Shown: positions 27,280 through 36,631, numbered from the stretch's first letter. The stretch is DNA of 64,000 nucleotides from Pseudoalteromonas rubra (GCF_000238295.3 NZ_AHCD03000026.1:62001-126000), one strand, 5' to 3'. A program made the numbers and translations. The notes: generated by a model not told the origin, from the sequence alone.

Positions 27280-28275
27280 CTAAAGTAACCCAGAAACTTC
27301 AGTTTTAACATGCTCAGGCCACACACCAACCTGGACCTGACCAATATGTTGCTTTTGTAATAACAGCATCACCAAACGAGACTGACCAATACCACCCCCT
27401 ATGGTTTGCGGCAATGCGCCGGCCAGCAGGCTCTGGTGCCAGTCCTGCTCTAACCTTTGTTCATCCTGCGTCAGACTCAATTGGCGTTGCAGGCTGTCCG
27501 GACACACCCGGATCCCCATAGAAGAAATTTCAAAGGCATCTTCGAGCACCGGGTTCCAGACCAGAATATCACCGTTCAGCCCCTGATACTGCTCACACGT
27601 TGGTGTTGACCAGTCGTCATAATCCGGTGCTCTGACATCATGGATCTTGCCATCTCCCAACTCACCACCGATACCAATCAGGAACACAGCACCGTACTCC
27701 TGCGCAATCGCTTTTTCTCTTTGCTTAGCACTAAAGTCGGGGTACATGAGGCGTAGTGCCTCACTGTGTACAAAGGTGATTTGCTCCGGTAAAAACGGTG
27801 TCAGCCCATACTCAGAAGCCAGTTGCAGTTCAGTTTCACGAATAGCGCCATACAAGGTTCGAACTGTGTCTTTAAGCTTGTCTAAAGAGCGTTCAGACTG
27901 AGCACAGATCACCTGCTCCCAGTCCCACTGGTCAACATACACAGAGTGTATTGGAGACAACTTGTCTTCATCCGGACGCAGTGCCTTCATATGTGTATAC
28001 AGTCCCTGTCCTGCGCCAAAGCCATAGTCGCCGAGCGTTTTACGCTTCCACTTCGCCAGTGAATGAACCACTTCATAGTCGCTATCGCTGAGCGTTTTAA
28101 CTTTAACCTTCACCGCTTTTTCGGTGCCACTGAGGTTGTCCTGAATACCATCTCCCACCTTTGCCAGGATAGGCGCTTGTACTTCGATCAGGCCTAACTT
28201 ATCAGTCAGTTGTTGTGAAAAAAGTGCTTTCGCACGGGCTATTTGTTGTTGTGTTTGCAGATACTGTTGCAACAT
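27280..28275 (-). CDS. asnA: Aspartate-ammonia ligase
   Basis: This 331-residue class II synthetase-fold enzyme has the AsnA motifs KWKRKTLGDYGF, YVDQWDWEQV and the late GGGIGQSRLVMLLL. It makes asparagine from aspartate, ammonia and ATP. The divergent asnC gene encodes its likely regulator, the classical asnA/asnC pair, with a dyad in the shared promoter region. Confidence 0.97.
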   Translation of the reverse strand: MLQQYLQTQQQIARAKALFSQQLTDKLGLIEVQAPILAKVGDGIQDNLSGTEKAVKVKVKTLSDSDYEVVHSLAKWKRKTLGDYGFGAGQGLYTHMKALRPDEDKLSPIHSVYVDQWDWEQVICAQSERSLDKLKDTVRTLYGAIRETELQLASEYGLTPFLPEQITFVHSEALRLMYPDFSAKQREKAIAQEYGAVFLIGIGGELGDGKIHDVRAPDYDDWSTPTCEQYQGLNGDILVWNPVLEDAFEISSMGIRVCPDSLQRQLSLTQDEQRLEQDWHQSLLAGALPQTIGGGIGQSRLVMLLLQKQHIGQVQVGVWPEHVKTEVSGLL

Positions 28276-28415
28276 ATCGGTTTCCTCATTCCCAATGGTG
28301 TTGAATAACGGTGCAGGCTTGCTGCGTTAAATCCATCCTCAACAAAAACGAGCAAAGATTCAATAGTCCACAACAAAAACACCTTTACACTATTTTTTTC
28401 ATCAAAAATTAGCTT

Positions 28416-28439
28416 TAATAATTGTTGAATCAATAATTA
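28416..28439. promoter_or_regulatory. Candidate AsnC operator
   Basis: TAATAATTG and CAATAATTA form an 8/9 dyad around TTGAAT, AT-rich like known Lrp/AsnC sites. It lies 15 bases before the asnC ATG in the asnA-asnC divergent region. Confidence 0.45.
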
Positions 28440-28454
28440 GCGTGCGAAATATCC

Positions 28455-28913
28455 ATGGAAAATTATCAAATCGATAATCTCGACCGTTCTATCCTTCATG
28501 CCTTAATGGACAATGCCAGAACCCCCTACGCCGAATTGGCCAAGCGCTTTGCCGTCAGTGCCGGGACCATTCATGTGCGGGTCGAGAAAATGAAACAGGC
28601 CGGTATTATCGTCGGCACACGGGTTAGCATAGATGCCAAACAGCTGGGTTATGATGTCTGTTGTTTTATCGGCGTAAACCTCAAACATGCACGGGATTAT
28701 CCGGCAACCATTGAGCAGCTGGAAGGCTTTGAAGAAGTCGTTGAAGCCTATTACACCACAGGCAACTACAGCATTTTTATCAAAGTCATGGCACGCTCTA
28801 TTGACCATCTTCAGGACGTGCTGATCAACAAGATCCAGACAATCGAAGCGATTCAGTCAACAGAGACCCTGATCTCCCTGCAGGCACCAATAATGCGCGA
28901 AGTAATGCCTTAG
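28455..28913 (+). CDS. asnC: Lrp/AsnC family regulator AsnC
   Basis: This 152-residue protein has an N-terminal helix-turn-helix (DRSILHALMDNARTPYAELA ... VSAGTIHVRVEKMKQAGII) and a C-terminal RAM ligand domain (FEEVVEAYYTTGNYSIFIKV). It probably activates asnA when asparagine is scarce and represses itself, as in E. coli. The divergent position and the dyad between the genes support this. Confidence 0.95.
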   Translation: MENYQIDNLDRSILHALMDNARTPYAELAKRFAVSAGTIHVRVEKMKQAGIIVGTRVSIDAKQLGYDVCCFIGVNLKHARDYPATIEQLEGFEEVVEAYYTTGNYSIFIKVMARSIDHLQDVLINKIQTIEAIQSTETLISLQAPIMREVMP

Positions 28914-28962
28914 CGAAGTGCTTTTTGTTATAATCGCGGCAATTTTGTAGTTAAGAGCTGTA

Positions 28963-29664
28963 ATGATGGAAGAAAACCGTTTTCAGCGCGTGAAGCGCAT
29001 TTTGGATCAACGCCAGACTGATTTAACTGTGTGCCTGGATGAAGTCCACAAGCACCACAATCTGTCGGCCATAGTGCGTACAGCCGATGCGGTCGGCTGC
29101 CATCATGTTCATGCGGTATGGCCGCAGGAGCAAAGACGCCTGACCAATAACACCTCCGGTGGCAGTAAAAACTGGGTAGAAACCCATATGCACGATGACA
29201 TCGATCAGGCCGTTGCCACTATCCGTGCACAAAACCCGGGGATCCAGCTGCTGGCCACCAATCTGAGTGATACAGCCGTGGATTTTCGTGAGATTGATTA
29301 TACTAAGCCAACGGCCGTTATTGTGGGACAGGAGCGTCTGGGGATCTCAGACAGGGCACTCGAGCACGCGGATCAGCACATCGTGATCCCAATGGCAGGT
29401 ATGGTACAGTCATTAAATGTCTCGGTGGCTGCAGCATTGATCTTATATGAAGCACAGCGTCAGCGCGAAGCGGCGGGGCTATATCAGCGTAACGATATGC
29501 TCGACCCGGCGATTAAACACAAACTCTTGTTCGAAGGCTGTCACCCTATCATTGCTAATCGCTGTGTTGAAAAAGGCCTGCCCTACCCGGCTCTGGATGA
29601 GGTGGGTGAAATCGTGGCCGATGATGCTTTCTGGAACACACTGAAATTCAGTCAAAAAGGATAA
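28963..29664 (+). CDS. trmH: tRNA (guanosine(18)-2'-O)-methyltransferase
   Basis: This SPOUT methyltransferase of 233 residues has the conserved Arg segment LSAIVRTADAVG and the knot motifs VIVGQERLGIS and IPMAGMVQSLNVSVAAALILYEA. It methylates G18 in the D-loop of tRNA. A TATAAT at about 28929 lies in front. recG starts 2 bases after the stop, so the two form an operon; both flank spoT in enterobacteria but are separated from it here by four genes. Confidence 0.95.
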   Translation: MMEENRFQRVKRILDQRQTDLTVCLDEVHKHHNLSAIVRTADAVGCHHVHAVWPQEQRRLTNNTSGGSKNWVETHMHDDIDQAVATIRAQNPGIQLLATNLSDTAVDFREIDYTKPTAVIVGQERLGISDRALEHADQHIVIPMAGMVQSLNVSVAAALILYEAQRQREAAGLYQRNDMLDPAIKHKLLFEGCHPIIANRCVEKGLPYPALDEVGEIVADDAFWNTLKFSQKG

Positions 29665-29666
29665 TT

Positions 29667-31751
29667 ATGTCTCTTCCCAATTTAGCCCAGTACGCCATGA
29701 CCGATCTCAAGGGAGTCGGCCCGAAGGCCGCAGAGCGGCTGGCCAAATTGGGGATCCGCAGTGTTCAGGATATGCTCTTTCATCTGCCACTGCGTTATGA
29801 AGACAGAGCCAGAACCTATCGCATCGCCGAATTGATGCCACATACCCATGTCAGTGTTGAAGGCGAAATCGAGCAGGCCAATATCACCTTCGGAAAACGC
29901 CGTATGCTGGTATGCCAGATCAACGATGGAACAGGCCGTATTACCCTGCGCTTTTTCAACTTCAGCGCCGCGCAAAAAAACGCCATGCAAAGCGGTAAAA
30001 TCATGCGCTGCTTTGGCGAAGTGCGCCGTGGCCGGGTCGGTCTGGAAATGGCTCACCCTGAATACAGTATTCGCGACGAGCTCAGTGAAACACCACAAGG
30101 CGCGGATACACTCACGCCGGTTTATCCAACCACTGAAGGGCTGAAGCAACTAAGCATTCGTGCCATTGCCGAGCAAGCTATCGCTTTGCTGCAAAAATAC
30201 GACATTGAAGATCATCTGCCCGCTCAGTTCAGGCCTAACCAACTGAGCTTGAAAGAAGCCTTACTCACACTCCATCAGCCGCCCCAGAATGTGGCACTGG
30301 ATCAGCTGGAACTGGGTCAGCACCCGGCGCAACAACGACTGGCGTTTGAAGAGTTGCTGGCGCAAAACCTTAGCCTGCTGCAACTCAGACAGCAAGGTCA
30401 GGCCGTCAAGGCGGTATCGCTGCCGCCGAATAATATGTTAGAAACAGAGTTTCTGGCCCAGCTGCCCTTTAAACCCACTTCAGCACAAAGTCGGGTCGTG
30501 GCTGAAATTAAAGGGGATCTGCAACATCCTTTTCCGATGATGCGGCTGGTACAGGGTGACGTAGGCTCAGGTAAAACACTGGTTGCAGCACTGAGTGCAC
30601 TCACGGCCATTGCCAAAGGCTATCAGGTCGCTCTGATGGCCCCCACAGAGATTTTATCAGAGCAGCATAATATCAACTTTCAGAACTGGTTTGCCGCACT
30701 GGGCATAGAAGTGGTGTGGCTGGCAGGCAAGACCAAAGGCAAAGAGCGCGAGCGCGTACTGGAACGCATCAGCTCAGGCCAGGCGCAAATGGTTGTTGGT
30801 ACGCATGCACTGTTTCAGGAGCAAGTGCAGTTTAGTAACCTGGCCCTGATCATCATTGATGAACAACACCGTTTTGGTGTTCACCAGCGCCTGTCGTTAC
30901 GCGAAAAGGGCAAGTTTAACGACTGCTACCCACACCAGCTAGTCATGACGGCAACACCCATCCCACGCACGCTGGCGATGACTGCCTATGCCGATCTGGA
31001 AACCTCTGTGATCGATGAGCTTCCACCCGGGCGCACACCAATCACAACCGTCGCAGTCCCGGATACTCGCCGCGATGAGGTGATTGAGCGTGTTCGACGT
31101 GCCTGTATCGAACAACAGCGCCAGGTTTACTGGGTATGTACTTTGATTGATGAGTCCGAAGCGTTGCAATGCCAGGCCGCAGAAGACACAGCAGAACAAC
31201 TCACCAAAGCGCTGCCAGAGCTGAATATTGCACTGGTTCATGGCCGTATGAAAGCACAAGAAAAACAGCAGATCATGCAAGACTTCAAGCAGGCAAAAAG
31301 CCATGTGCTGGTTGCAACCACTGTGATAGAAGTCGGGGTAGATGTCCCCAATGCAAGCCTGATCATTATAGAAAATCCGGAGCGTCTGGGACTGGCGCAG
31401 CTGCATCAGTTACGAGGCCGCGTTGGCCGGGGCGATATCGCTTCGCATTGTTTACTGCTTTATCATGCACCTTTGTCAGCAACAGCGCAAAAGCGCCTGG
31501 GCGTGCTGCGTGACAGTAATGATGGCTTTGTGATTGCCGAGCGGGATCTGGAGATCCGCGGACCGGGTGAGGTCCTTGGCACTCGCCAAACGGGATTGGC
31601 TGAGCTGAAAATTGCCGACTTAAGCCGGGACAAAGTGTTGCTACCACAAGTTCGCAGTCTGGCCTTTACTATACTCCAACAGCACCCGCAAGCCGTTGAA
31701 CCGCTGGTTCAGCGCTGGTTGCCTGACCGCAGTGAGTTTGCCATGGCTTAG
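29667..31751 (+). CDS. recG: ATP-dependent DNA helicase RecG
   Basis: This 694-residue helicase has an N-terminal wedge domain with OB fold (GEIEQANITFGKRRMLVCQI) and superfamily 2 motifs: QGDVGSGKT, the Walker B variant DEQHRFGV, TATPIPRT, and VATTVIEVGVDVPNA with QLRGRVGRG. It reverses stalled forks and branch-migrates Holliday junctions. It ends an operon with trmH. Confidence 0.97.
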   Translation: MSLPNLAQYAMTDLKGVGPKAAERLAKLGIRSVQDMLFHLPLRYEDRARTYRIAELMPHTHVSVEGEIEQANITFGKRRMLVCQINDGTGRITLRFFNFSAAQKNAMQSGKIMRCFGEVRRGRVGLEMAHPEYSIRDELSETPQGADTLTPVYPTTEGLKQLSIRAIAEQAIALLQKYDIEDHLPAQFRPNQLSLKEALLTLHQPPQNVALDQLELGQHPAQQRLAFEELLAQNLSLLQLRQQGQAVKAVSLPPNNMLETEFLAQLPFKPTSAQSRVVAEIKGDLQHPFPMMRLVQGDVGSGKTLVAALSALTAIAKGYQVALMAPTEILSEQHNINFQNWFAALGIEVVWLAGKTKGKERERVLERISSGQAQMVVGTHALFQEQVQFSNLALIIIDEQHRFGVHQRLSLREKGKFNDCYPHQLVMTATPIPRTLAMTAYADLETSVIDELPPGRTPITTVAVPDTRRDEVIERVRRACIEQQRQVYWVCTLIDESEALQCQAAEDTAEQLTKALPELNIALVHGRMKAQEKQQIMQDFKQAKSHVLVATTVIEVGVDVPNASLIIIENPERLGLAQLHQLRGRVGRGDIASHCLLLYHAPLSATAQKRLGVLRDSNDGFVIAERDLEIRGPGEVLGTRQTGLAELKIADLSRDKVLLPQVRSLAFTILQQHPQAVEPLVQRWLPDRSEFAMA

Positions 31752-31770
31752 TCACAGGACTAAGCCAGGT

Positions 31771-32166
31771 TTATTTAAACGTCTCAGAACGCTCGATCAC
31801 TTCAACCTGATAACCATCAGGGTCGGCAACAAAGAAAAAACGTGCCACCAGAGTATCGCCATTGTAAAACGACTTCATCTCCTTAGGCTGGTAGCCTAGC
31901 GCCTCTGCCTTTGCATGCACAGGTGATAAGTCATCCACGACAACCGCAATGTGACCATAGCCATTGCCTAATTCATATGGCTGCTGTGTATCATGATTCC
32001 AGGTCAGCTCCAGTTCAAACTCCGCTTCTTCATTACCCAGGTAAACCAGACTAAAGTGTTCAAACTCAATACGCCTGCGCTCGCCGAGTGCCAGTACATC
32101 ATGATAAAATGCCAAAGATTTTTGCAGATCCATTACCCGAACCATGCTGTGAATGAGTTTTGCCAT
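31771..32166 (-). CDS. gloA: Lactoylglutathione lyase-like VOC enzyme
   Basis: A VOC protein of about 131 residues with both half-domains (HSMVRVMDLQKSLAFYHDVL; GYGHIAVVVDDL). The metal ligands expected of glyoxalase I are present: the His of LIHSMVRV, Glu in FELELT, His in GHIAV and the late Glu in VEVIE. It isomerises the methylglyoxal-glutathione hemithioacetal. ATG 32166 is the family start, and an upstream in-frame ATG would overlap the divergent gene. It is convergent with recG. Confidence 0.9.
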   Translation of the reverse strand: MAKLIHSMVRVMDLQKSLAFYHDVLALGERRRIEFEHFSLVYLGNEEAEFELELTWNHDTQQPYELGNGYGHIAVVVDDLSPVHAKAEALGYQPKEMKSFYNGDTLVARFFFVADPDGYQVEVIERSETFK

Positions 32167-32179
32167 CAAGGAGTCCTCT

Positions 32180-32455
32180 ATGTGTGAATTGTATGCCGCG
32201 GCCAATCCCGCCAGCTATGAAGTAATACGCCGCTCAATGCGGATTCAAGGGGCTGTGACCAGCCTCGCACTAGAGCGTCGGATCTGGGATCTGTTACAGG
32301 AGATCGCCACCAAAGAGCAGCTCAGTGTGGCCGAATTTGTTTCCACCCTCTATCAGGAAGTACTGGTGCGCCAGGGGGAAGTAAAAAACCTGGCTTCTCT
32401 GTTGCGGATCACCTGTTTGACTTACTTATCCGATCTTACGTCTGATCGCCGTTAA
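32180..32455 (+). CDS. Ribbon-helix-helix domain protein
   Basis: The first in-frame ATG with AAGGAG at the right distance is 32180, giving 91 residues. The segment MRIQGAVTSLALERRIWDLL, then EIATKEQLSVAEFVSTL, fits the RHH_4 fold: an N-terminal beta strand and two helices. RHH proteins of this kind are often DNA-binding dimers, but the target is unknown. Its start is 13 bases from that of the divergent gloA, so the two promoters overlap. Confidence 0.8.
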   Translation: MCELYAAANPASYEVIRRSMRIQGAVTSLALERRIWDLLQEIATKEQLSVAEFVSTLYQEVLVRQGEVKNLASLLRITCLTYLSDLTSDRR

Positions 32456-32589
32456 AGGGGTAGTATCTGGTTACTACATTGATATTAGACTTTTGCTTAT
32501 TGGCAAAAGCCGATACACTGATCTCGATTCATTCTTAGTAATCCTTTGAATTGTGTGAACTATTTAGGCACAAGGTATAGCACACTCAT

Positions 32590-33273
32590 ATGAAATCTCA
32601 TTTAGGCCGACGCGCATTTTCCAACATGGAGCTGTACACCCTGTTCAACGGCTACATTTATGGTGATGAAAAGCAAAAGCGTGAGCAGCCAAAACACTGG
32701 CACTTCTGGTTGCCTGTGCTGGCATACTATACCGGTGCCTACAGTGACGAAATTGGCAACCTGACGCTCTCTGATATCAGTAAACAAGACCAGGTTCATG
32801 GTTTCACATTCCATACGCACGGTAAATTACAGGCCCGCTTTGTGCCAATCCACCCAGCTCTGTGGCATGCCGGATTACAAGATTACCTGCACTTTGTAGA
32901 ACAACAAGGCCAGACCCGGCTGATGTTTGATTTGCCAGCCAAGTCGGGCCGCTTCAGTGAGAAAGTCAGGATCTGGTTTTCCGGAGAAGGCGAGCGTCTT
33001 GGCTATTTGCAAAAGTGCGGTCTGCCCAATGTGGATCAGCAAGGCATGAAAACTGCCATCAGCAGCCTGAGATTGAACTTTGAGCAGCAAATACACATAT
33101 CAGCCATTCAGCAGGGCAACAAAGCCGCTATGCTCTATTTGCTAGGTCTAAAACAGGAAGGTCAGATCCTCACCCAGCCCAAGGCACATCAGCTCAAACA
33201 AGTGCTTACCCAAGTAAGAGTCATTAATCCCAACATTCACTGGCAACGCTTTACAGAGCGTCATGGACAATAA
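32590..33273 (+). CDS. Degenerate tyrosine-recombinase-like protein
   Basis: This 227-residue protein resembles the catalytic half of phage-type integrases: LFNGYIYGDE, WLPVLAYYTGAYSDEIGNLTL, then VPIHPALW. However, the catalytic residues are missing. The first Arg (TGxR-xxE) is Tyr in TGAYSDEI. The HxFRH box is replaced by AISSLRLNF, keeping only the Arg. No Tyr nucleophile follows an LLGH-like motif. It cannot be an active recombinase and may be a domesticated DNA-binding protein or a decaying fragment. The frame is intact and has no mobile-element surroundings. Confidence 0.7.
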   Translation: MKSHLGRRAFSNMELYTLFNGYIYGDEKQKREQPKHWHFWLPVLAYYTGAYSDEIGNLTLSDISKQDQVHGFTFHTHGKLQARFVPIHPALWHAGLQDYLHFVEQQGQTRLMFDLPAKSGRFSEKVRIWFSGEGERLGYLQKCGLPNVDQQGMKTAISSLRLNFEQQIHISAIQQGNKAAMLYLLGLKQEGQILTQPKAHQLKQVLTQVRVINPNIHWQRFTERHGQ

Positions 33274-33317
33274 TAGGGCAAGCGCTGTGCGATTAGCCTG
33301 AACTGAATACCAGGCAC

Positions 33318-33342
33318 AAAAAACCCGACGTTATGTCGGGCT
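33318..33342 (-). terminator. Rho-independent terminator of galU
   Basis: On the minus strand, CCCGAC / GTCGGG with a 5-base loop is followed by a run of T, 22 bases after the galU stop. Confidence 0.8.
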
Positions 33343-33363
33343 GTCATATCATAAAAGGTAAGG

Positions 33364-34239
33364 TTACAGTGCCTTTACAAACTCACTGAAGTCTTTGCCT
33401 AGTTTTTCATCACGCATTGCGTATTCAACGATGGCTTTCAGATAACCCAACTTATCACCGCAGTCATGTGCCCGGCCACTCATGTGAAACGCTTCAACAG
33501 TTTCACTTTCCATCAGCATATCAATCGCGTCAGTCAACTGGATCTCGCCTCCTGCTCCCAAAGGTGTGCGTTCCAGCAGAGGCCAGATATTACGTGATAA
33601 AACATAACGACCAACAACGGCTAAGTTGGAAGGCGCTTTATCAACAGGCGGCTTTTCGACCATATGATTGATTGGTGCACTCTCACCTGGTGAAAGTTCA
33701 ACGCCCTGGATGTCCGCAATGCCATATTTATTCACGTCTTGCTGTGGTACCGGTTCAAGCATGATCTGACTTAGCTTAGTATCTGAGAAGCGCTGAACCA
33801 TGGCTGCCAGATTTTCTTTGCTTTGATCTGCCGTATATTCATCCAGAATCACATCAGGCAAAACAACCACAAAATCATCATCACCAACAATAGGCTTTGC
33901 GCACAATACCGCATGACCAAGCCCTTTTGCCTCGCCCTGTCTCACATGCATGATAGTAACACCTTCCGGACAAATTGAACGGACCTCTTCAAGCAAAGTA
34001 CGCTTAACCCGCATTTCCAGTGTCGCTTCCAGTTCAAAACTGGTATCAAAGTGGTTCTCAATCGCATTCTTCGAAGAGTGAGTAACCAGTACAATTTCCG
34101 AAATGCCTGCAGCTGCACACTCTTTTACGATGTATTGAATGAGAGGTTTATCGACAACAGGCAACATCTCCTTGGGGATAGCCTTCGTCATAGGTAACAT
34201 GCGCGTACCAAGTCCTGCGACAGGTATTACTGCTTTCAT
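33364..34239 (-). CDS. galU: UTP-glucose-1-phosphate uridylyltransferase
   Basis: This 291-residue enzyme has the nucleotide-binding N-terminus (VAGLGTRMLPMTKAIPKEMLP), the VVLPDVILDEY site and VEKPPVDKAPSNLAVVGRYVL. It makes UDP-glucose for envelope and capsule polysaccharides and osmoprotectants. Terminators on both sides show a single-gene unit. Confidence 0.96.
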   Translation of the reverse strand: MKAVIPVAGLGTRMLPMTKAIPKEMLPVVDKPLIQYIVKECAAAGISEIVLVTHSSKNAIENHFDTSFELEATLEMRVKRTLLEEVRSICPEGVTIMHVRQGEAKGLGHAVLCAKPIVGDDDFVVVLPDVILDEYTADQSKENLAAMVQRFSDTKLSQIMLEPVPQQDVNKYGIADIQGVELSPGESAPINHMVEKPPVDKAPSNLAVVGRYVLSRNIWPLLERTPLGAGGEIQLTDAIDMLMESETVEAFHMSGRAHDCGDKLGYLKAIVEYAMRDEKLGKDFSEFVKAL

Positions 34240-34372
34240 AGATCATCCATTATTGCATTGAGATGGCGGAATATTTTCCCACCATTAATAAGTAACCACG
34301 TGACAGACTATTTTAATATAATACGCTGTTAGTGCAAGTTTAGTCATATCCCTTTCATACTTGCACCAACAA

Positions 34373-34406
34373 AAAATGCCCGCTCACTAACAGTGTCGGG
34401 CATTTT
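34373..34406 (-). terminator. Rho-independent terminator of the DUF3718 gene
   Basis: AAAATGCCCG / CGGGCATTTT with an inner CACT/AGTG extension; T-runs occur on both strands. Confidence 0.8.
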
Positions 34407-34448
34407 CAAATACTTTAATATTATCAGACGCTAAGTCCGATAGAATTC

Positions 34449-34823
34449 TTACAGACCAGCACGCTTTTTAATGGCTGCGATCAAAGCTGAACCACCATGG
34501 CCGTTGCTCTCAGCCCAGGCGATGTCAGCGCCATCAGATAATGCGCTTTTAGGTAAGCTTTTGACGATAAACTCGCCCGCATCTACCGCATTGTTAGCGA
34601 TTGCATGACGTAGCATGTTGTTACCATTACACTGAACTGAATCGTATACGTTACGGATTTTAACCCGTGAGCTCTTTAGCGTGCTGCGGATACGTCTTTT
34701 GTCGTCAGCCGCAATATATTCACACAAAGACACTGCTAACTGATCGTTTGCTTTGCTCGCAAAACTTACGGTTAATGCCGAAACGCCAAGACTCACACCA
34801 ATAACTAAAGGAATTACTTTCAT
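34449..34823 (-). CDS. DUF3718 family exported protein
   Basis: This protein of about 124 residues from ATG 34823 has a signal peptide (about 1-26) and the DUF3718 pattern. That pattern consists of LCEYIAADDKRRIRSTLKSSR, then RNVYDSVQCNGNNMLRHA, with two conserved cysteines that probably form a disulfide. The family is restricted to Alteromonadales and relatives and has no known function. A terminator separates it from galU. Confidence 0.85.
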   Translation of the reverse strand: MKVIPLVIGVSLGVSALTVSFASKANDQLAVSLCEYIAADDKRRIRSTLKSSRVKIRNVYDSVQCNGNNMLRHAIANNAVDAGEFIVKSLPKSALSDGADIAWAESNGHGGSALIAAIKKRAGL

Positions 34824-34900
34824 CACCAATCACCTAGTACTTTTTTCGTAAGAACAAACGCTCAATATTGTATCAACCAATACAATTGTTAGCAACAAAG

Positions 34901-35392
34901 TTATATTCCTTTATTTAGAGTTACGAACTTATAACTATACAAATTTTTCTCATCTGCTTCATATGCTTCGCTTGCGATTTCTTGCCACTCACCGGCCTGA
35001 GTGTAGTCAGGAAAGCGCGTGTCGCCAGAAACTTCCAAGTCGATGTATGTTAAATAAAGCCGATTACTTAAGGGTAGAAACTGTTCATAAATATTTCCAC
35101 CTCCAATGATCATAACTTCCTCACACCCGTCAACCAAAGCCAAAGCATCTTGTGGTGATGAAACGACCTCAATGCCTTCAGCACAGTAATTTTGGTTTCG
35201 ACTAATTACAATGTTTCGTCTGCCAGGCAGAGGACGACCAATAGATTCGAATGTTTTGCGCCCCATAACCACAGGTTTATTCAAGGTGACGGCTTTAAAA
35301 TGTTTCAAGTCAGCCGGTAGATGCCAGGGCATAGCGTTATCATCGCCAATGATACGTCCATTTGCCATCGCTGCAATCATTGATATTATCAC
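34901..35392 (-). CDS. folA: Dihydrofolate reductase
   Basis: This protein of about 163 residues has MIAAMANGRIIGDDNAMPWHLPADL (active-site Asp in LPADLKHF), GRKTFESIGRPLPGRRN and IIGGGNIYEQFLP. It reduces dihydrofolate to tetrahydrofolate with NADPH. The start was placed at GTG 35392 (VIISMIAAM): GGAG lies six bases upstream, and folA proteins begin about four residues before this MIAAM segment. The next gene upstream, obgE, ends in a terminator. Confidence 0.95.
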   Translation of the reverse strand: MIISMIAAMANGRIIGDDNAMPWHLPADLKHFKAVTLNKPVVMGRKTFESIGRPLPGRRNIVISRNQNYCAEGIEVVSSPQDALALVDGCEEVMIIGGGNIYEQFLPLSNRLYLTYIDLEVSGDTRFPDYTQAGEWQEIASEAYEADEKNLYSYKFVTLNKGI

Positions 35393-35420
35393 AATACACT
35401 CCACTCATACTTTTATACTA

Positions 35421-35443
35421 AAAAAGGGCCAAAGGCCCTTTTT
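35421..35443 (-). terminator. Rho-independent terminator of obgE
   Basis: AAAAAGGGCC / GGCCCTTTTT with an AAA loop lies 40 bases after the obgE stop. Confidence 0.9.
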
Positions 35444-35482
35444 GTACCAACCCGCTTAGTCAGACACTAATGCGGATTGCGC

Positions 35483-36631
35483 TTATCTTTCGTAGACGAC
35501 TTCTACGTCGTAGTCATCTTCGTCCCAGTCATCCCAGTCATCATCGTTATCCTGAGTTGCCTGGCGGTGATAAGTATCCCACTTAAACTCGACTTCTTCT
35601 TGCTCCTGCTCTTCGAACTTATCGCGTGGCATGCTATCCAGCAGACCCTGAATGTCGTAACATAACTGCTGTGTATTAAACTTATTGGCAGCGGAGATAC
35701 GGTACACATGTTCAGCATCCAGCTCTTCGGCAATACGCTGACAAACCTCTTCTAATTCATCCTCTGCAAGCAGGTCGATTTTATTCAGCACCAACCACCG
35801 CGGCTTGTTAGCCAGCTTAGGGCTGTACTGATGCAGCTCATTAATGATTGCAAACGCGTTATCAACTGGGTCTGTGCCATCGACTGGCATGACGTCGACA
35901 ACGTGCAGCAACACACGGCAACGCTCCAGGTGCTTCAGGAAGCGGATCCCCAGGCCAGCACCATCTGATGCGCCTTCAATCAAACCCGGAATGTCGGCAA
36001 TCACGAACGATTTGTTTGCTTCTGCACGTACCACCCCCAGGTTAGGCACTAAAGTCGTGAATGGGTAATCTGCCACTTTAGGCTTTGCCGCCGACACACT
36101 GCGAATAAAGGTTGATTTACCTGCATTGGGCAAACCTAGCAACCCAACATCGGCCAGCAGCATCAGCTCCAGCTTCAGATTGCGCACCTCGCCAGGCGTT
36201 CCCAGTGTTTTTTGTCTTGGCGCACGGTTTGTGCTCGATTTAAAGCGTGTGTTACCTAAACCATGATAACCGCCTTTAGCGACCAGTAGTTTTTGTCCAT
36301 GCTTAGTCAAGTCACCCAGACATTCCTGCGTATCAACGTCAGTCACGCGCGTCCCTTCGGGTACTTTCAGGATTAAGTCGGTGCCCTTTTTACCCGTCAT
36401 ATTACGGCCATGACCATTGGTGCCTCGCTCAGCACGATGGAAACGCTCAAACTGATAATCGATCAGGGTATTAAGGTTTTCGTCTGCTTCAAGATAAACG
36501 CTACCTCCGTCTCCGCCGTCGCCCCCATCAGGGCCACCGTCGGGTACAAATTTTTCGCGGCGAAATGAAACGACACCGCTTCCACCGTCTCCGGCTTCCG
36601 CGCGGATCTCTACTTCATCGACAAACTTCAT
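35483..36631 (-). CDS. obgE: Obg family GTPase
   Basis: This 382-residue protein has the glycine-rich Obg fold (about 1-158: GDGGSGVVSFRREKFVP, GGPDGGDGGDGGSVYL). The G domain has GLPNAGKST, DIPGLIEGASDGAGLG and NKIDLL, and the protein ends in a very acidic tail (DDDWDDWDEDDYD). It is a ribosome-associated GTPase needed for late 50S assembly and linked to the stringent response. It lies downstream of rplU-rpmA, the standard order, with about 195 bases and an rpmA terminator between them. Confidence 0.97.
   Translation of the reverse strand: MKFVDEVEIRAEAGDGGSGVVSFRREKFVPDGGPDGGDGGDGGSVYLEADENLNTLIDYQFERFHRAERGTNGHGRNMTGKKGTDLILKVPEGTRVTDVDTQECLGDLTKHGQKLLVAKGGYHGLGNTRFKSSTNRAPRQKTLGTPGEVRNLKLELMLLADVGLLGLPNAGKSTFIRSVSAAKPKVADYPFTTLVPNLGVVRAEANKSFVIADIPGLIEGASDGAGLGIRFLKHLERCRVLLHVVDVMPVDGTDPVDNAFAIINELHQYSPKLANKPRWLVLNKIDLLAEDELEEVCQRIAEELDAEHVYRISAANKFNTQQLCYDIQGLLDSMPRDKFEEQEQEEVEFKWDTYHRQATQDNDDDWDDWDEDDYDVEVVYER

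Noticed and set aside
32590..33273. Active integrase or integrated element
   Set aside because: Catalytic residues are absent and no attachment sites, phage genes or repeats flank it.
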